Source: Betaproteobacteria bacterium HGW-Betaproteobacteria-2
GTDB lineage: Bacteria; Pseudomonadota; Gammaproteobacteria; Burkholderiales; Methylophilaceae
Assembly: GCA_002842255.1 (NCBI GenBank)
Contig: PHCM01000099.1
Coordinates: forward strand, 1 to 6,076
DNA length: 6,076 nt
Direction: 5' to 3'
Within the stretch, counting starts at the first letter, position 1. Every line of letters begins with the position of its first letter. The translations under genes were made by a program, and so were the position numbers. Below are positions 1 to 6,076 of this stretch, piece after piece. The notes below the pieces were generated by a model that saw only the letters and a program-made list of their open reading frames with translations, was not told the origin of the DNA and made no database searches.

Positions 1-1
1 A

Positions 2-619
2 AAAATCATCAGCATCACCGGCAACCCGGGTTCAACCCTGGCACGGGAATCAGACATCCATGTCGACGCCCATGTCAGCCAGGAAGCCTGCCCTTTGGGA
101 TTGGCACCGACAGCAAGTACGACAGCGATGCTGGCCCTGGGCGATGCCCTGGCACTCACCGTACTGGATCAGCGCGGCTTCTCCGCCGAGGATTTCGCCC
201 GCTCCCATCCGGGTGGCAGCCTCGGCCGCAGGCTCCTGATCCACGTATCGGACATCATGCGCAAGGGTGCTGCGATCCCCAGTGTCAAACTGGATGCCGC
301 ACTGACCGACGGCCTGCTGGAAATGACACGCAAGGGATTGGGCATGACGGCGATCGTCGATGCCAACAACAAACCGGTCGGCATCTTTACCGATGGTGAC
401 CTGCGCCGCGCCTTCGAGAACGGCATCAGTGTCAGCGACACCCGCATGCGGGAAGTGATGCATGCCAACCCATGCACCATCACCCCGGAGCGTCCGGCGG
501 TCGAGGCCGTGGAGGTCATGGAGAACCGCAAAATCAACGGCCTCCTGGTCGTCGATCAACAAGGAACCCTGGTCGGCGCATTGAACATGCTCGATCTGTT
601 AACAGCAAAGGTTATTTAA
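2..619 (+). CDS. kdsD: D-arabinose-5-phosphate isomerase, C-terminal part (5' end outside window)
   Basis: KdsD interconverts D-ribulose 5-phosphate and D-arabinose 5-phosphate in the cytoplasm, the entry step to Kdo for lipopolysaccharide. The reading frame is open from base 2, so the gene enters from upstream. The 205 visible residues are roughly the last two thirds of a protein usually near 325-330 residues. Visible residues 1-72 are the end of the SIS sugar-isomerase domain, with ITGNPGSTLA, EACPLGLAPTASTT and SHPGGSLGRR. The Glu of EACPLG (visible residue 28) and the His of SHPGG (residue 69) are 41 apart, matching the spacing of the catalytic Glu152 and His193 known in the Escherichia coli enzyme. 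Two CBS domains follow: VSDIMRKG to FTDGDLRRAF, then MREVMHAN to the end. The stop codon abuts the kdsC start. A TTG at 95 is an internal codon, not a start, because the conserved domain continues upstream of it. GutQ-type paralogues share this architecture, but the kdsC-lpt context favours KdsD. Confidence 0.96.
   Translation, partial: KIISITGNPGSTLARESDIHVDAHVSQEACPLGLAPTASTTAMLALGDALALTVLDQRGFSAEDFARSHPGGSLGRRLLIHVSDIMRKGAAIPSVKLDAALTDGLLEMTRKGLGMTAIVDANNKPVGIFTDGDLRRAFENGISVSDTRMREVMHANPCTITPERPAVEAVEVMENRKINGLLVVDQQGTLVGALNMLDLLTAKVI
607..611 (+). promoter_or_regulatory. Ribosome binding site of kdsC inside the kdsD 3' end
   Basis: AAAGG lies 8 bases before the GTG at 620 and is read within the last codons of kdsD. 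It supports GTG 620 as the kdsC start. Ribosomes finishing kdsD would cover the site and probably reinitiate (inference). Confidence 0.6.
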
Positions 620-1153
620 GTGAGTGAGTCAAGCCCGGTAGTAGAACGTGCGAAACGTATCAAGGTCATTATTTTTGATGTAGACGGTGTCATGACTGAC
701 GGCAGTCTGATGATAGGCGACGACGGCCAGGAGTACAAAAGCTTCCATTCCCTCGACGGGCTGGGCATGAAACTGCTGAAAGCCAGCGGCGTGCAGATGG
801 CCATCATCACCGGCCGCACGTCCAACGTGGTGACCAAGCGTGCCGAGACCACCGGCATCGCGCATTTCTATCAGGGCGTGGAAGACAAGCTGGAAGCTTT
901 CGAGGACCTGGTCAGGAAAATGAATGTCAGTCCGGAAGAGTGCGCCTTCATGGGTGACGATGTGGTGGATCTGCCGCCCATGCGCCGCGCCGGTCTGGCG
1001 ATTGCCGTGCCGAGCGCCACTCCGCTGGTCAAGCAATACGCCCACTACACCACGCAGGCCCAAGCCGGCCGAGGCGCGGTGCGCGAAGCCTGCGAACTGC
1101 TGATGAAGGCACAAGGCACTTTTGACGCGCAAATGGCGCAGTTTTTCAAATAG
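620..1153 (+). CDS. kdsC: 3-deoxy-D-manno-octulosonate 8-phosphate phosphatase
   Basis: KdsC hydrolyses Kdo-8-phosphate to Kdo and phosphate in the cytoplasm, the step before CMP activation. It is a 177-residue HAD-superfamily phosphatase of the small capless type, normally a tetramer, and the length is typical. All four HAD motifs are visible. Motif I is FDVDGVMTD with Asp20 (nucleophile) and Asp22. Motif II is IITGRTS with Thr64. Motif III is Lys90 in VEDKLEAF. Motif IV is MGDDVVDLP with Asp113, Asp114 and Asp117. The start is GTG 620, immediately after the kdsD TAA, with AAAGG 8 bases upstream; translation gives MSESSPVVERAKRIKVIIFD. A later start would cut into the first beta strand. Zero spacing to kdsD implies translational coupling. 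The neighbours kdsD and lptC fit the Kdo/LPS role. Confidence 0.97.
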   Translation: MSESSPVVERAKRIKVIIFDVDGVMTDGSLMIGDDGQEYKSFHSLDGLGMKLLKASGVQMAIITGRTSNVVTKRAETTGIAHFYQGVEDKLEAFEDLVRKMNVSPEECAFMGDDVVDLPPMRRAGLAIAVPSATPLVKQYAHYTTQAQAGRGAVREACELLMKAQGTFDAQMAQFFK

Positions 1154-1170
1154 GCTGACTGGCAAACCGC

Positions 1171-1908
1171 ATGCATGCGCGCCCCACCATACTGCTTCCG
1201 CTGGTCCTGCTGGCCATCCTGGCCATGCTGACCTTCTGGATCGATTACAGTGTGCAGGCGCCGGAGCCGAAAGTGGACGGCAGCAACCGGCATGACCCGG
1301 ACTACGTGCTGAACAACTTCATCACGACCCGCAGCGATGAAAAAGGCGATCTGCGCTACCGCCTGACCGCTGAGGAAATGCGGCATTACCCGGACGACGA
1401 TACGACGGAACTGGAACTGCCGCACTTTACGCGCTTCGAGATCGGCAAGCCTTTTACACTGATCGAAGGCAAAAAAGGCTTCGTTTCCAGCGATGCAGAC
1501 AAGATCGAATTCGTCGGTGATGTCAAAGTGGTACGCCAGGCCTATAACGGCAAGGGCGAGATGGTCGTGCTGACCGACCGGCTGGATGTGTTTCCGGACG
1601 ACGAGCGAGCCGTCACCGACCGGCCGGTGGTCATCACACAGGAGCCGAAAACCGTGATTCACGCCACCGGCATGATCTACGACAAGAAGAACCAGACCGT
1701 GCAGCTCATGAACCGGGTCAAGGCGCATTATGAAAAACCGAAAATGGACATATCAAGCACGCCCAATGATCTGAATCGCAGGGCAGCGGATGCCATGCGG
1801 CTGGAATTGGACATGAATGCTACTGCGAACCAGATCGATCGCAGGGTAAGGCCGGCTGGCGCAGTTCAGCCCGAAATCAAATTGAATCTAAGCAAAGATA
1901 TAGATTGA
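1171..1908 (+). CDS. lptC: Lipopolysaccharide export protein LptC, with C-terminal extension
   Basis: LptC is the inner-membrane, single-span partner of the LptB2FG transporter. It receives lipopolysaccharide and hands it to LptA through a periplasmic beta-jellyroll. The 245-residue product has an N-terminal transmembrane segment at about residues 7-24 (ILLPLVLLAILAMLTFWI) and then a periplasmic domain. That domain includes YVLNNFITTRSDEKGD, the VSSDADKIEFVGDVKVVR strand pattern and TGMIYDKKNQTVQLMNRVKA, all typical of the LptC/DUF1239 family. The family domain ends near residue 191 (HYEKPK). Family members are usually about 190-210 residues, so the last 54 residues are an extension without a recognised motif, and their codon use differs from the body. 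ATG 1171 is the only good start, because an in-frame TGA lies at 1156-1158; no clear Shine-Dalgarno precedes it. The gene follows kdsC by 17 bases and precedes lptA by 8. Identity is secure; the status of the tail is uncertain. Confidence 0.93.
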   Translation: MHARPTILLPLVLLAILAMLTFWIDYSVQAPEPKVDGSNRHDPDYVLNNFITTRSDEKGDLRYRLTAEEMRHYPDDDTTELELPHFTRFEIGKPFTLIEGKKGFVSSDADKIEFVGDVKVVRQAYNGKGEMVVLTDRLDVFPDDERAVTDRPVVITQEPKTVIHATGMIYDKKNQTVQLMNRVKAHYEKPKMDISSTPNDLNRRAADAMRLELDMNATANQIDRRVRPAGAVQPEIKLNLSKDID

Positions 1909-1911
1909 GAG
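1907..1911 (+). promoter_or_regulatory. Ribosome binding site that decides the lptA start
   Basis: GAGAG overlaps the lptC TGA stop (1906-1908) and sits 5 bases before ATG 1917. It supports ATG 1917 rather than the in-frame TTG at 1905, which would place four extra residues (MRDH) before the signal peptide. The overlap with the lptC stop suggests coupled translation of the two genes. Confidence 0.6.
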
Positions 1912-1916
1912 ATCAT

Positions 1917-2507
1917 ATGAACAAGGTTTTCACGTCATTCAGTAGCATCGGCCGCCTGTTGCTGGCCATGCTGGCGATGGCGGCATTCAACAGCCAGGCC
2001 GAGCAGGCCGACAAGGACAAGCCGATCGACCTCGAGGCCGACAATGTCATCGTCAACGACGCCAAGAAGACCAGCACCTACACCGGCAACGTGATCCTGA
2101 CCCAGGGCACGCTGATGATACGCGGCGACAAACTGGTGGTGGTCGAGGACATCCACGGCTTCCAGCACAGCACCTCCTACGGCAATCCGACCACTTTCAA
2201 ACAGAAGATGGAAGGCAAGAACGAATACATGGAAGGCAGTGGCCAGCGCATCGAATACGATGGTCGCATGGACAAGGTCAAGCTCTACACCAAAGCTTGG
2301 GTCAAACGCGGAGAGGACATCGTGCATGGCGACTACATCATGTATGACGCCACTGCCGAATATGCCGAAGTGATCGGTGGCGGTTCGCAGGCGGCCACGC
2401 CGGCAACGCCGACCGGCCGTGTGCGTGCGGTCATCCAGCCGAAGAACAAACCGGCGCAGCCGGCTCCAGCGCCGACACCGGCACCCGCGACTGAACCGGC
2501 ACAATAA
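1917..2507 (+). CDS. lptA: Lipopolysaccharide transport periplasmic protein LptA
   Basis: LptA forms the periplasmic bridge that carries lipopolysaccharide from LptC to LptD at the outer membrane. With the start at ATG 1917 the product is 196 residues. Residues 1-28 form a Sec signal peptide: basic residues Lys3 and Arg13, hydrophobic core [11 protein letters not shown], likely cleavage after SQA (residue 28) before [14 protein letters not shown]. The mature part is an OstA/LptA beta-jellyroll: [38 protein letters not shown], then [18 protein letters not shown] and [19 protein letters not shown]. After about residue 154 comes a flexible tail containing [10 protein letters not shown] and a Pro/Ala-rich end ([18 protein letters not shown]), which probably lies outside the jellyroll. 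Overlap of the ribosome binding site with the lptC stop points to coupled synthesis. lptB follows after 44 bases. Confidence 0.95.
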   Translation: MNKVFTSFSSIGRLLLAMLAMAAFNSQAEQADKDKPIDLEADNVIVNDAKKTSTYTGNVILTQGTLMIRGDKLVVVEDIHGFQHSTSYGNPTTFKQKMEGKNEYMEGSGQRIEYDGRMDKVKLYTKAWVKRGEDIVHGDYIMYDATAEYAEVIGGGSQAATPATPTGRVRAVIQPKNKPAQPAPAPTPAPATEPAQ

Positions 2508-2551
2508 GCGGCGACCACCATCAACCTGATCCGGACAAAAGAACGCAGACC

Positions 2552-3274
<723 letters not shown>

Positions 3275-3292
3275 GGCGCGACCAGAAACAAT

Positions 3293-4744
3293 ATGAAACA
3301 AGGTTTACAACTCCGCTTCTCACAGAATCTTGCGCTCACGCCGCAACTGCAACAGTCTATCCGCCTGCTGCAGCTCTCAACCCAGGAACTGAATCAGGAA
3401 CTGGAAACCATCCTGCAGGCCAACCCGCTGCTGGAGCGCGACGAGAAAAATGCAGATGGCAGCGATGCCGTCGACACTTTCATCCCTGCGAGCAATGCGT
3501 CGGAAATCGCCAACCCGCAGGAAACACCGCGTACAGAGGAAGCTCCGGTTCAGGAGAATTTCAATGACGACTATTTCGAGTATGGCGGCAATACGCGCTG
3601 GGACGACAGCAATGCCGGCAACGATGAAGATAACGATTACAGCTTCCAGGAAGCGGCCACCGAAACCCTGCATGAGCACCTGCTGAGCCAGCTCAAACTG
3701 ATGCCGCTATCAGAGCGCGACCAGATGCTGGCATTGCTGCTGGTCGATGCCATCAACGACGATGGCTATCTGGAACTGCCGCTGGAAGAACTGGTTGCAC
3801 AAATCGCCCCGGAAGCCGAAGTCGACCTGCTGGAACTGCAGACCGCACTCAAGCATATCCAGAACCTGGATCCTGCTGGTGTCGGCGCGCGCAACCTGTC
3901 CGAATGCCTGGCTCTGCAATTACGGGCAATGGAAGAAAGCTCGCCATTACTGGAGCTCACCTTGATGCTGGTCGAACAGCACCTGCCCCTGCTGGCAGCA
4001 AGGGACTACGCCAAGCTGCGCAGGGTGCTGCATTGCGACGATGAAACCCTGCGTCAGGCCCAGCAACTGATCACACAGCTCAATCCGCGGCCGGGCAATA
4101 CGTTCAGCAGCATCAGCTCGGATCACTTCATCCAGCACGAAATCATCGTCAAGAAGGTCAAGGGCGTCTGGATCGCCAGCCTCAATGACGAAGTGGTGCC
4201 GAAACTGCGCATCAACCAGATCTACGCCAACATCCTGAAGCGCAACCGCGACAGCTCCAACCAATACCTGATGAGCCAGATGCAGGAAGCCAAATGGATG
4301 ATCAAGAACATCCAGCAGCGCTTCTCCACCATCCTGCGCGTATCGCAGGCCATCGTCGACCGCCAGCGCAACTTCTTCGAGCACGGCGAAGTCGCCATGC
4401 GGCCGCTGGTACTGCGCGAGATCGCCGACGAACTGGAACTGCACGAATCCACCATCTCGCGCGTGACCACCCGCAAATACATGCTGACGCCGCGCGGGGT
4501 TTATGAGCTCAAGTATTTCTTCGGCAGCCATGTGGCGACCGAATCCGGCGGCGCCTGCTCGGCCACTGCCATCCGTGCACTGATCAAGCAGATGATCGCC
4601 GAGGAGGACCCGAAGAAACCCTTGTCAGACAACCAGATTACCGACGTTCTGAGCAAGCAGGGCATCGTCGTCGCCAGACGCACGATCGCCAAATACAGGG
4701 AATCACTGCAATTACCGGCAGCGAGCCAACGCAAGGCACTGTAA
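3293..4744 (+). CDS. rpoN: RNA polymerase sigma-54 factor
   Basis: RpoN directs RNA polymerase to -24/-12 promoters and needs AAA+ enhancer-binding activators to melt DNA. It typically serves nitrogen, motility, surface and carbon functions. The 483 residues have the full domain order. Region I, about residues 1-48, is glutamine-rich (MKQGLQLRFSQNLALTPQLQ, ending near QANPLLE) and is the part that contacts activators. Region II, about 50-120, is acidic and Asn-rich (NDDYFEY, NAGNDEDNDY). The core-binding region follows, with LDPAGVGARNLSECLALQL and LNPRPGNTFSS (from residue 263). The DNA-binding region has a helix-turn-helix around residues 375-395 (REIADELELHESTISRV) and the RpoN box ARRTIAKYRE at 461-470, which reads the -24 element. 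No key part is missing. ATG 3293 has little Shine-Dalgarno. The position between lptB and hpf is the standard proteobacterial arrangement. Confidence 0.98.
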   Translation: MKQGLQLRFSQNLALTPQLQQSIRLLQLSTQELNQELETILQANPLLERDEKNADGSDAVDTFIPASNASEIANPQETPRTEEAPVQENFNDDYFEYGGNTRWDDSNAGNDEDNDYSFQEAATETLHEHLLSQLKLMPLSERDQMLALLLVDAINDDGYLELPLEELVAQIAPEAEVDLLELQTALKHIQNLDPAGVGARNLSECLALQLRAMEESSPLLELTLMLVEQHLPLLAARDYAKLRRVLHCDDETLRQAQQLITQLNPRPGNTFSSISSDHFIQHEIIVKKVKGVWIASLNDEVVPKLRINQIYANILKRNRDSSNQYLMSQMQEAKWMIKNIQQRFSTILRVSQAIVDRQRNFFEHGEVAMRPLVLREIADELELHESTISRVTTRKYMLTPRGVYELKYFFGSHVATESGGACSATAIRALIKQMIAEEDPKKPLSDNQITDVLSKQGIVVARRTIAKYRESLQLPAASQRKAL

Positions 4745-4778
4745 TTTCACCACAACTATTAATTTTGTAGTCGTTACC

Positions 4779-4786
4779 AAGGAGAG
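4779..4786 (+). promoter_or_regulatory. Strong ribosome binding site of hpf
   Basis: AAGGAGAG lies 6 bases before ATG 4793 and is the best Shine-Dalgarno in the window. The genes before it (lptC, lptB, rpoN) have weak ones or none, so HPF is probably made in larger amounts per transcript than RpoN (inference). Confidence 0.75.
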
Positions 4787-4792
4787 AGCATC

Positions 4793-5119
4793 ATGAATTT
4801 ACAAATTACCGGTCATCATCTGGATGTCACCCCCGCACTACGTGATTACGTCCAGGGCAAATTGGGACGCATCAGCAATCACTTCGACCATGTGATCGAT
4901 ATCAAGGTGACGCTGAGCGTTGAGAAACTGGTACAGAAAGTTGAAGCTACTCTGCACGTTCCCGGCAACGATCTGCATGTGGAATGCTCGGATGAAAACA
5001 TGTACAGCGCCATCGACATGTTGACCGACAAACTGGATCGCCAGGTCCTGAAGCACAAGGAAAAGCGCGGCGATCACCATCAGGCAAACGGTGCCGTCAA
5101 GCACCAGGCTGCCGAATAA
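4793..5119 (+). CDS. hpf: Ribosome hibernation promoting factor, short form
   Basis: HPF binds the decoding region of the 30S subunit in slow or stationary growth and, in its short form together with RMF where that exists, promotes 100S ribosome dimers. The 108-residue product belongs to the RaiA/HPF/sigma-54 modulation family. It starts MNLQITGHHLDVTPALRDYV and continues with KLGRISNHFDHVIDIKVTLSV, EATLHVPGNDLHVE, and DMYSAIDMLTDKLDRQVLKHKEK in near-canonical form (here ENMYSAID). There is no C-terminal dimerisation domain of the long HPF type; the last 20 or so residues are a polar, His-rich tail. The start is ATG 4793 behind a strong AAGGAGAG. It sits 48 bases after rpoN, its usual neighbour, which gave the family its old name of sigma-54 modulation protein. 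YfiA-type paralogues look similar, but the context supports HPF. Confidence 0.95.
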   Translation: MNLQITGHHLDVTPALRDYVQGKLGRISNHFDHVIDIKVTLSVEKLVQKVEATLHVPGNDLHVECSDENMYSAIDMLTDKLDRQVLKHKEKRGDHHQANGAVKHQAAE

Positions 5120-5122
5120 GCA

Positions 5123-5132
5123 GGCCATGGCC
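5123..5132. repeat. 10-base perfect palindrome after hpf
   Basis: GGCCATGGCC is a perfect palindrome three bases after the hpf stop codon. As RNA it could not fold into a stable hairpin on its own because there is no loop. It might be a protein-binding half-site pair or chance in a GC-rich region. It is recorded because two further inverted repeats follow in the same short gap. Confidence 0.35.
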
Positions 5133-5133
5133 C

Positions 5134-5161
5134 GTGCATCTCACACAAAATCCGGATGCAC
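5134..5161 (+). repeat. Inverted repeat (7-bp stem, 14-base loop) between hpf and hprK
   Basis: GTGCATC (5134-5140) is exactly complementary to GATGCAC (5155-5161), with 14 bases between. A U-G pair (5141 with 5154) could add one step to the stem. No run of T follows, so it does not look like an intrinsic terminator. A role in mRNA stability, processing, or partial separation of hpf from hprK expression is possible but unproven. Confidence 0.5.
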
Positions 5162-5164
5162 CGA

Positions 5165-5178
5165 CCTGACCCGTCAGG
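5165..5178 (+). promoter_or_regulatory. Small hairpin overlapping the hprK ribosome binding site
   Basis: CCTGA (5165-5169) pairs with TCAGG (5174-5178) around the four-base loop CCCG. The 3' arm contains the AGG of the likely Shine-Dalgarno AGGAAAG (5176-5182), which lies 6-9 bases before the hprK ATG at 5189. If the hairpin forms in mRNA, it would hide part of the ribosome binding site and lower hprK translation. The repeat is seen directly; the regulatory effect is inference, and the stem is short. Confidence 0.4.
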
Positions 5179-5188
5179 AAAGATAGAC

Positions 5189-6076
5189 ATGCCCGAAATC
5201 AGTGTCGAAAAACTGTATCGTGACACACGCCGCAATCTGAAACTTACTTGGGTTGCAGGCCTGAGCGGCGGCGACAACATGCTCAGCAGCGAGACCGTCA
5301 GCAAGCCTTCGCTGGCACTGATCGGGCACCTCAATTTTGTTCACCCCAACCGCGTGCAGGTACTGGGGTGCGCAGAGATGGATTACCTGCGCAGCCTCGA
5401 ATCCAAAGAACTGCTACAGTCCATCCATAACCTGTTCTCTACCGACCTTGCCGCCGTCGTTGTTGCCAATGGCGAAAAACCGCCGCTGGAACTGATCAGC
5501 GCCGCCAACGAACTTGAAACGCCCCTGTTTACCACGCCGCTGCAAAGCCCGAGCCTGATGGATGTACTGAGCCACTACCTGTCGCAGGCTGTTGCCGAGA
5601 CCGTCAGTTTTCATGGCGTTTACATGGAAGTGCAGGGCTTCGGTGTCATGATCAAGGGCGACCCGGCCATCGGCAAAAGCGAACTCGCACTGGAACTCAT
5701 CTCCCGCGGTCACCGGCTGATCGCCGACGATATTATCGATTTCTACAAGGTGGCGCCCGACCGGCTGGAAGGCCGCTGCCCAAGACTGTTACAGGACTTC
5801 CTTGAAGTGCGCGGCCTCGGCGTACTCAACATCCGCGAGTTGTTCGGCGACAACTCGGTGAAACCGACCAAGCCGCTCGACCTCATCATCCAGCTTGAAC
5901 ACGCGGATAAACTGCTGTCCATGGAACAGGACCGGCTGAAGATCACTTCGCAACAGGAAAAGATCCTCGGCGTCAAAATCCCGAAATTCCTCATCCCGGT
6001 TGCCGCCGGCCGCAACATCGCGGTGCTGGTTGAAGTGGCGCTGCGCAACCACATGCTGCTATTGCGCGGCGTCAAC
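5189..6076 (+). CDS. hprK: HPr kinase/phosphorylase (3' end outside window)
   Basis: HprK phosphorylates and dephosphorylates the regulatory serine of HPr. In proteobacteria with an incomplete sugar phosphotransferase system it controls the regulatory PTS branch. The visible 296 residues run to the last base of the window; full proteins are near 310-325, so perhaps 15-30 residues are missing. The N-terminal domain covers about residues 1-130 (LIGHLNFVHPNRVQVLG, PLQSPSLMDVL). The kinase domain shows FHGVYMEV with His142, a P-loop GDPAIGKSE at 157-165 (Lys163, Ser164), RGHRLIADD with Asp180 and Asp181, LEVRGLGVLNIRELFG at 205-220, DRL with Arg249, and GRNIAVLVEVALRN from residue 274. The P-loop has Pro159 and Ala160 where most family members have Ser and Gly. 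Start ATG 5189 is supported by AGGAAAG (5176-5182). The usual neighbour ptsN is absent between hpf and this gene. rapZ or PTS genes are expected downstream but not seen. Confidence 0.96.
   Translation, partial: MPEISVEKLYRDTRRNLKLTWVAGLSGGDNMLSSETVSKPSLALIGHLNFVHPNRVQVLGCAEMDYLRSLESKELLQSIHNLFSTDLAAVVVANGEKPPLELISAANELETPLFTTPLQSPSLMDVLSHYLSQAVAETVSFHGVYMEVQGFGVMIKGDPAIGKSELALELISRGHRLIADDIIDFYKVAPDRLEGRCPRLLQDFLEVRGLGVLNIRELFGDNSVKPTKPLDLIIQLEHADKLLSMEQDRLKITSQQEKILGVKIPKFLIPVAAGRNIAVLVEVALRNHMLLLRGVN

Noticed and set aside
40..160. TGGCAC motifs suggestive of sigma-54 -24 elements in kdsD (and again near 5310 in hprK)
   Set aside because: None is followed at five bases by a TTGC-type -12 element; they are ordinary Leu-Ala codons in conserved protein sequence.
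1408..1419. Tandem GGAACT resembling the -35 of a sigma-E envelope-stress promoter inside lptC
   Set aside because: No matching -10 lies at the right spacing, and the repeat is explained by Glu-Leu codons. A similar repeat in early rpoN (about 3386-3405) has the same cause.
1045..1728. Long open frame of 227 codons on the - strand across kdsC and lptC
   Set aside because: It lies antisense to two clearly recognised genes, its translation has no family-like motif, and GC-rich coding DNA commonly gives long open antisense frames.
1775..1846. 9-base direct repeat ATCGCAGGG (1775-1783 and 1838-1846) in the lptC tail
   Set aside because: Only two copies, 63 bases apart, with no flanking similarity beyond a couple of residues (NRR/DRR). 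This is compatible with chance and does not indicate a mobile element.
1905..1916. TTG at 1905 as an alternative lptA start
   Set aside because: It would overlap the lptC stop, has no ribosome binding site at the right distance, and adds MRDH before a normal signal peptide. ATG 1917 has GAGAG 5 bases upstream.
3947..4531. Open frame of 194 codons on the - strand inside rpoN
   Set aside because: It is a shadow of the conserved core-binding and DNA-binding regions of RpoN, with no recognisable domain.
4742..4780. Possible sigma-70 promoter or terminator in the AT-rich rpoN-hpf gap
   Set aside because: TATTAA at 4757-4762 has no acceptable -35 at 16-18 bases. The ACAA/TTGT inverted repeat (4752-4755 and 4765-4768) is only 4 bp, too weak for a terminator.

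Overview
This window is a tightly packed stretch of bacterial chromosome in which every recognisable gene lies on the + strand. It carries the conserved locus kdsD-kdsC-lptC-lptA-lptB-rpoN-hpf-hprK. The gene order, the moderately high G+C content, and the presence of HprK directly after a short HPF suggest a betaproteobacterium, perhaps of the Nitrosomonadales/Methylophilaceae type. The exact lineage cannot be fixed from the sequence alone. Both ends of the window cut genes: kdsD lacks its N-terminal part and hprK lacks its last few residues.

Layout: bases 2-619 hold the C-terminal 205 residues of D-arabinose-5-phosphate isomerase (KdsD: end of the SIS domain plus two CBS domains). kdsC (620-1153) starts on a GTG directly after the kdsD stop codon. 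The lipopolysaccharide transport genes follow: lptC (1171-1908), lptA (1917-2507) and lptB (2552-3274). Then come rpoN (sigma-54, 3293-4744), hpf (short-form ribosome hibernation factor, 4793-5119) and hprK (HPr kinase/phosphorylase, 5189 to the window end). The gaps between genes are 0, 17, 8, 44, 18, 48 and 69 bases. No convincing intrinsic terminator was seen, so the block could be read as one or a few overlapping transcripts. No stretch without a gene exceeds 300 bases.

How the genes fit together: KdsD and KdsC act at the first and third steps of CMP-Kdo synthesis, supplying the inner-core sugar of lipopolysaccharide. LptC, LptA and LptB are the inner-membrane anchor, periplasmic bridge and cytoplasmic ATPase of the machine that carries finished lipopolysaccharide to the outer membrane. 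RpoN, HPF and HprK belong to global control (sigma-54 transcription, ribosome hibernation, and the regulatory branch of the phosphotransferase system). The ptsN gene often found between hpf and hprK/rapZ in proteobacteria is not present here.

This is a well-known housekeeping locus, and I found no credible undescribed system, mobile element, CRISPR array, tRNA or rRNA. The points most worth a second look are: an unusual P-loop in HprK (Pro and Ala at positions that are usually Ser and Gly); a 54-residue C-terminal tail on LptC with codon use unlike the rest of the gene; and a cluster of inverted repeats in the hpf-hprK gap, one of which overlaps the hprK ribosome binding site.
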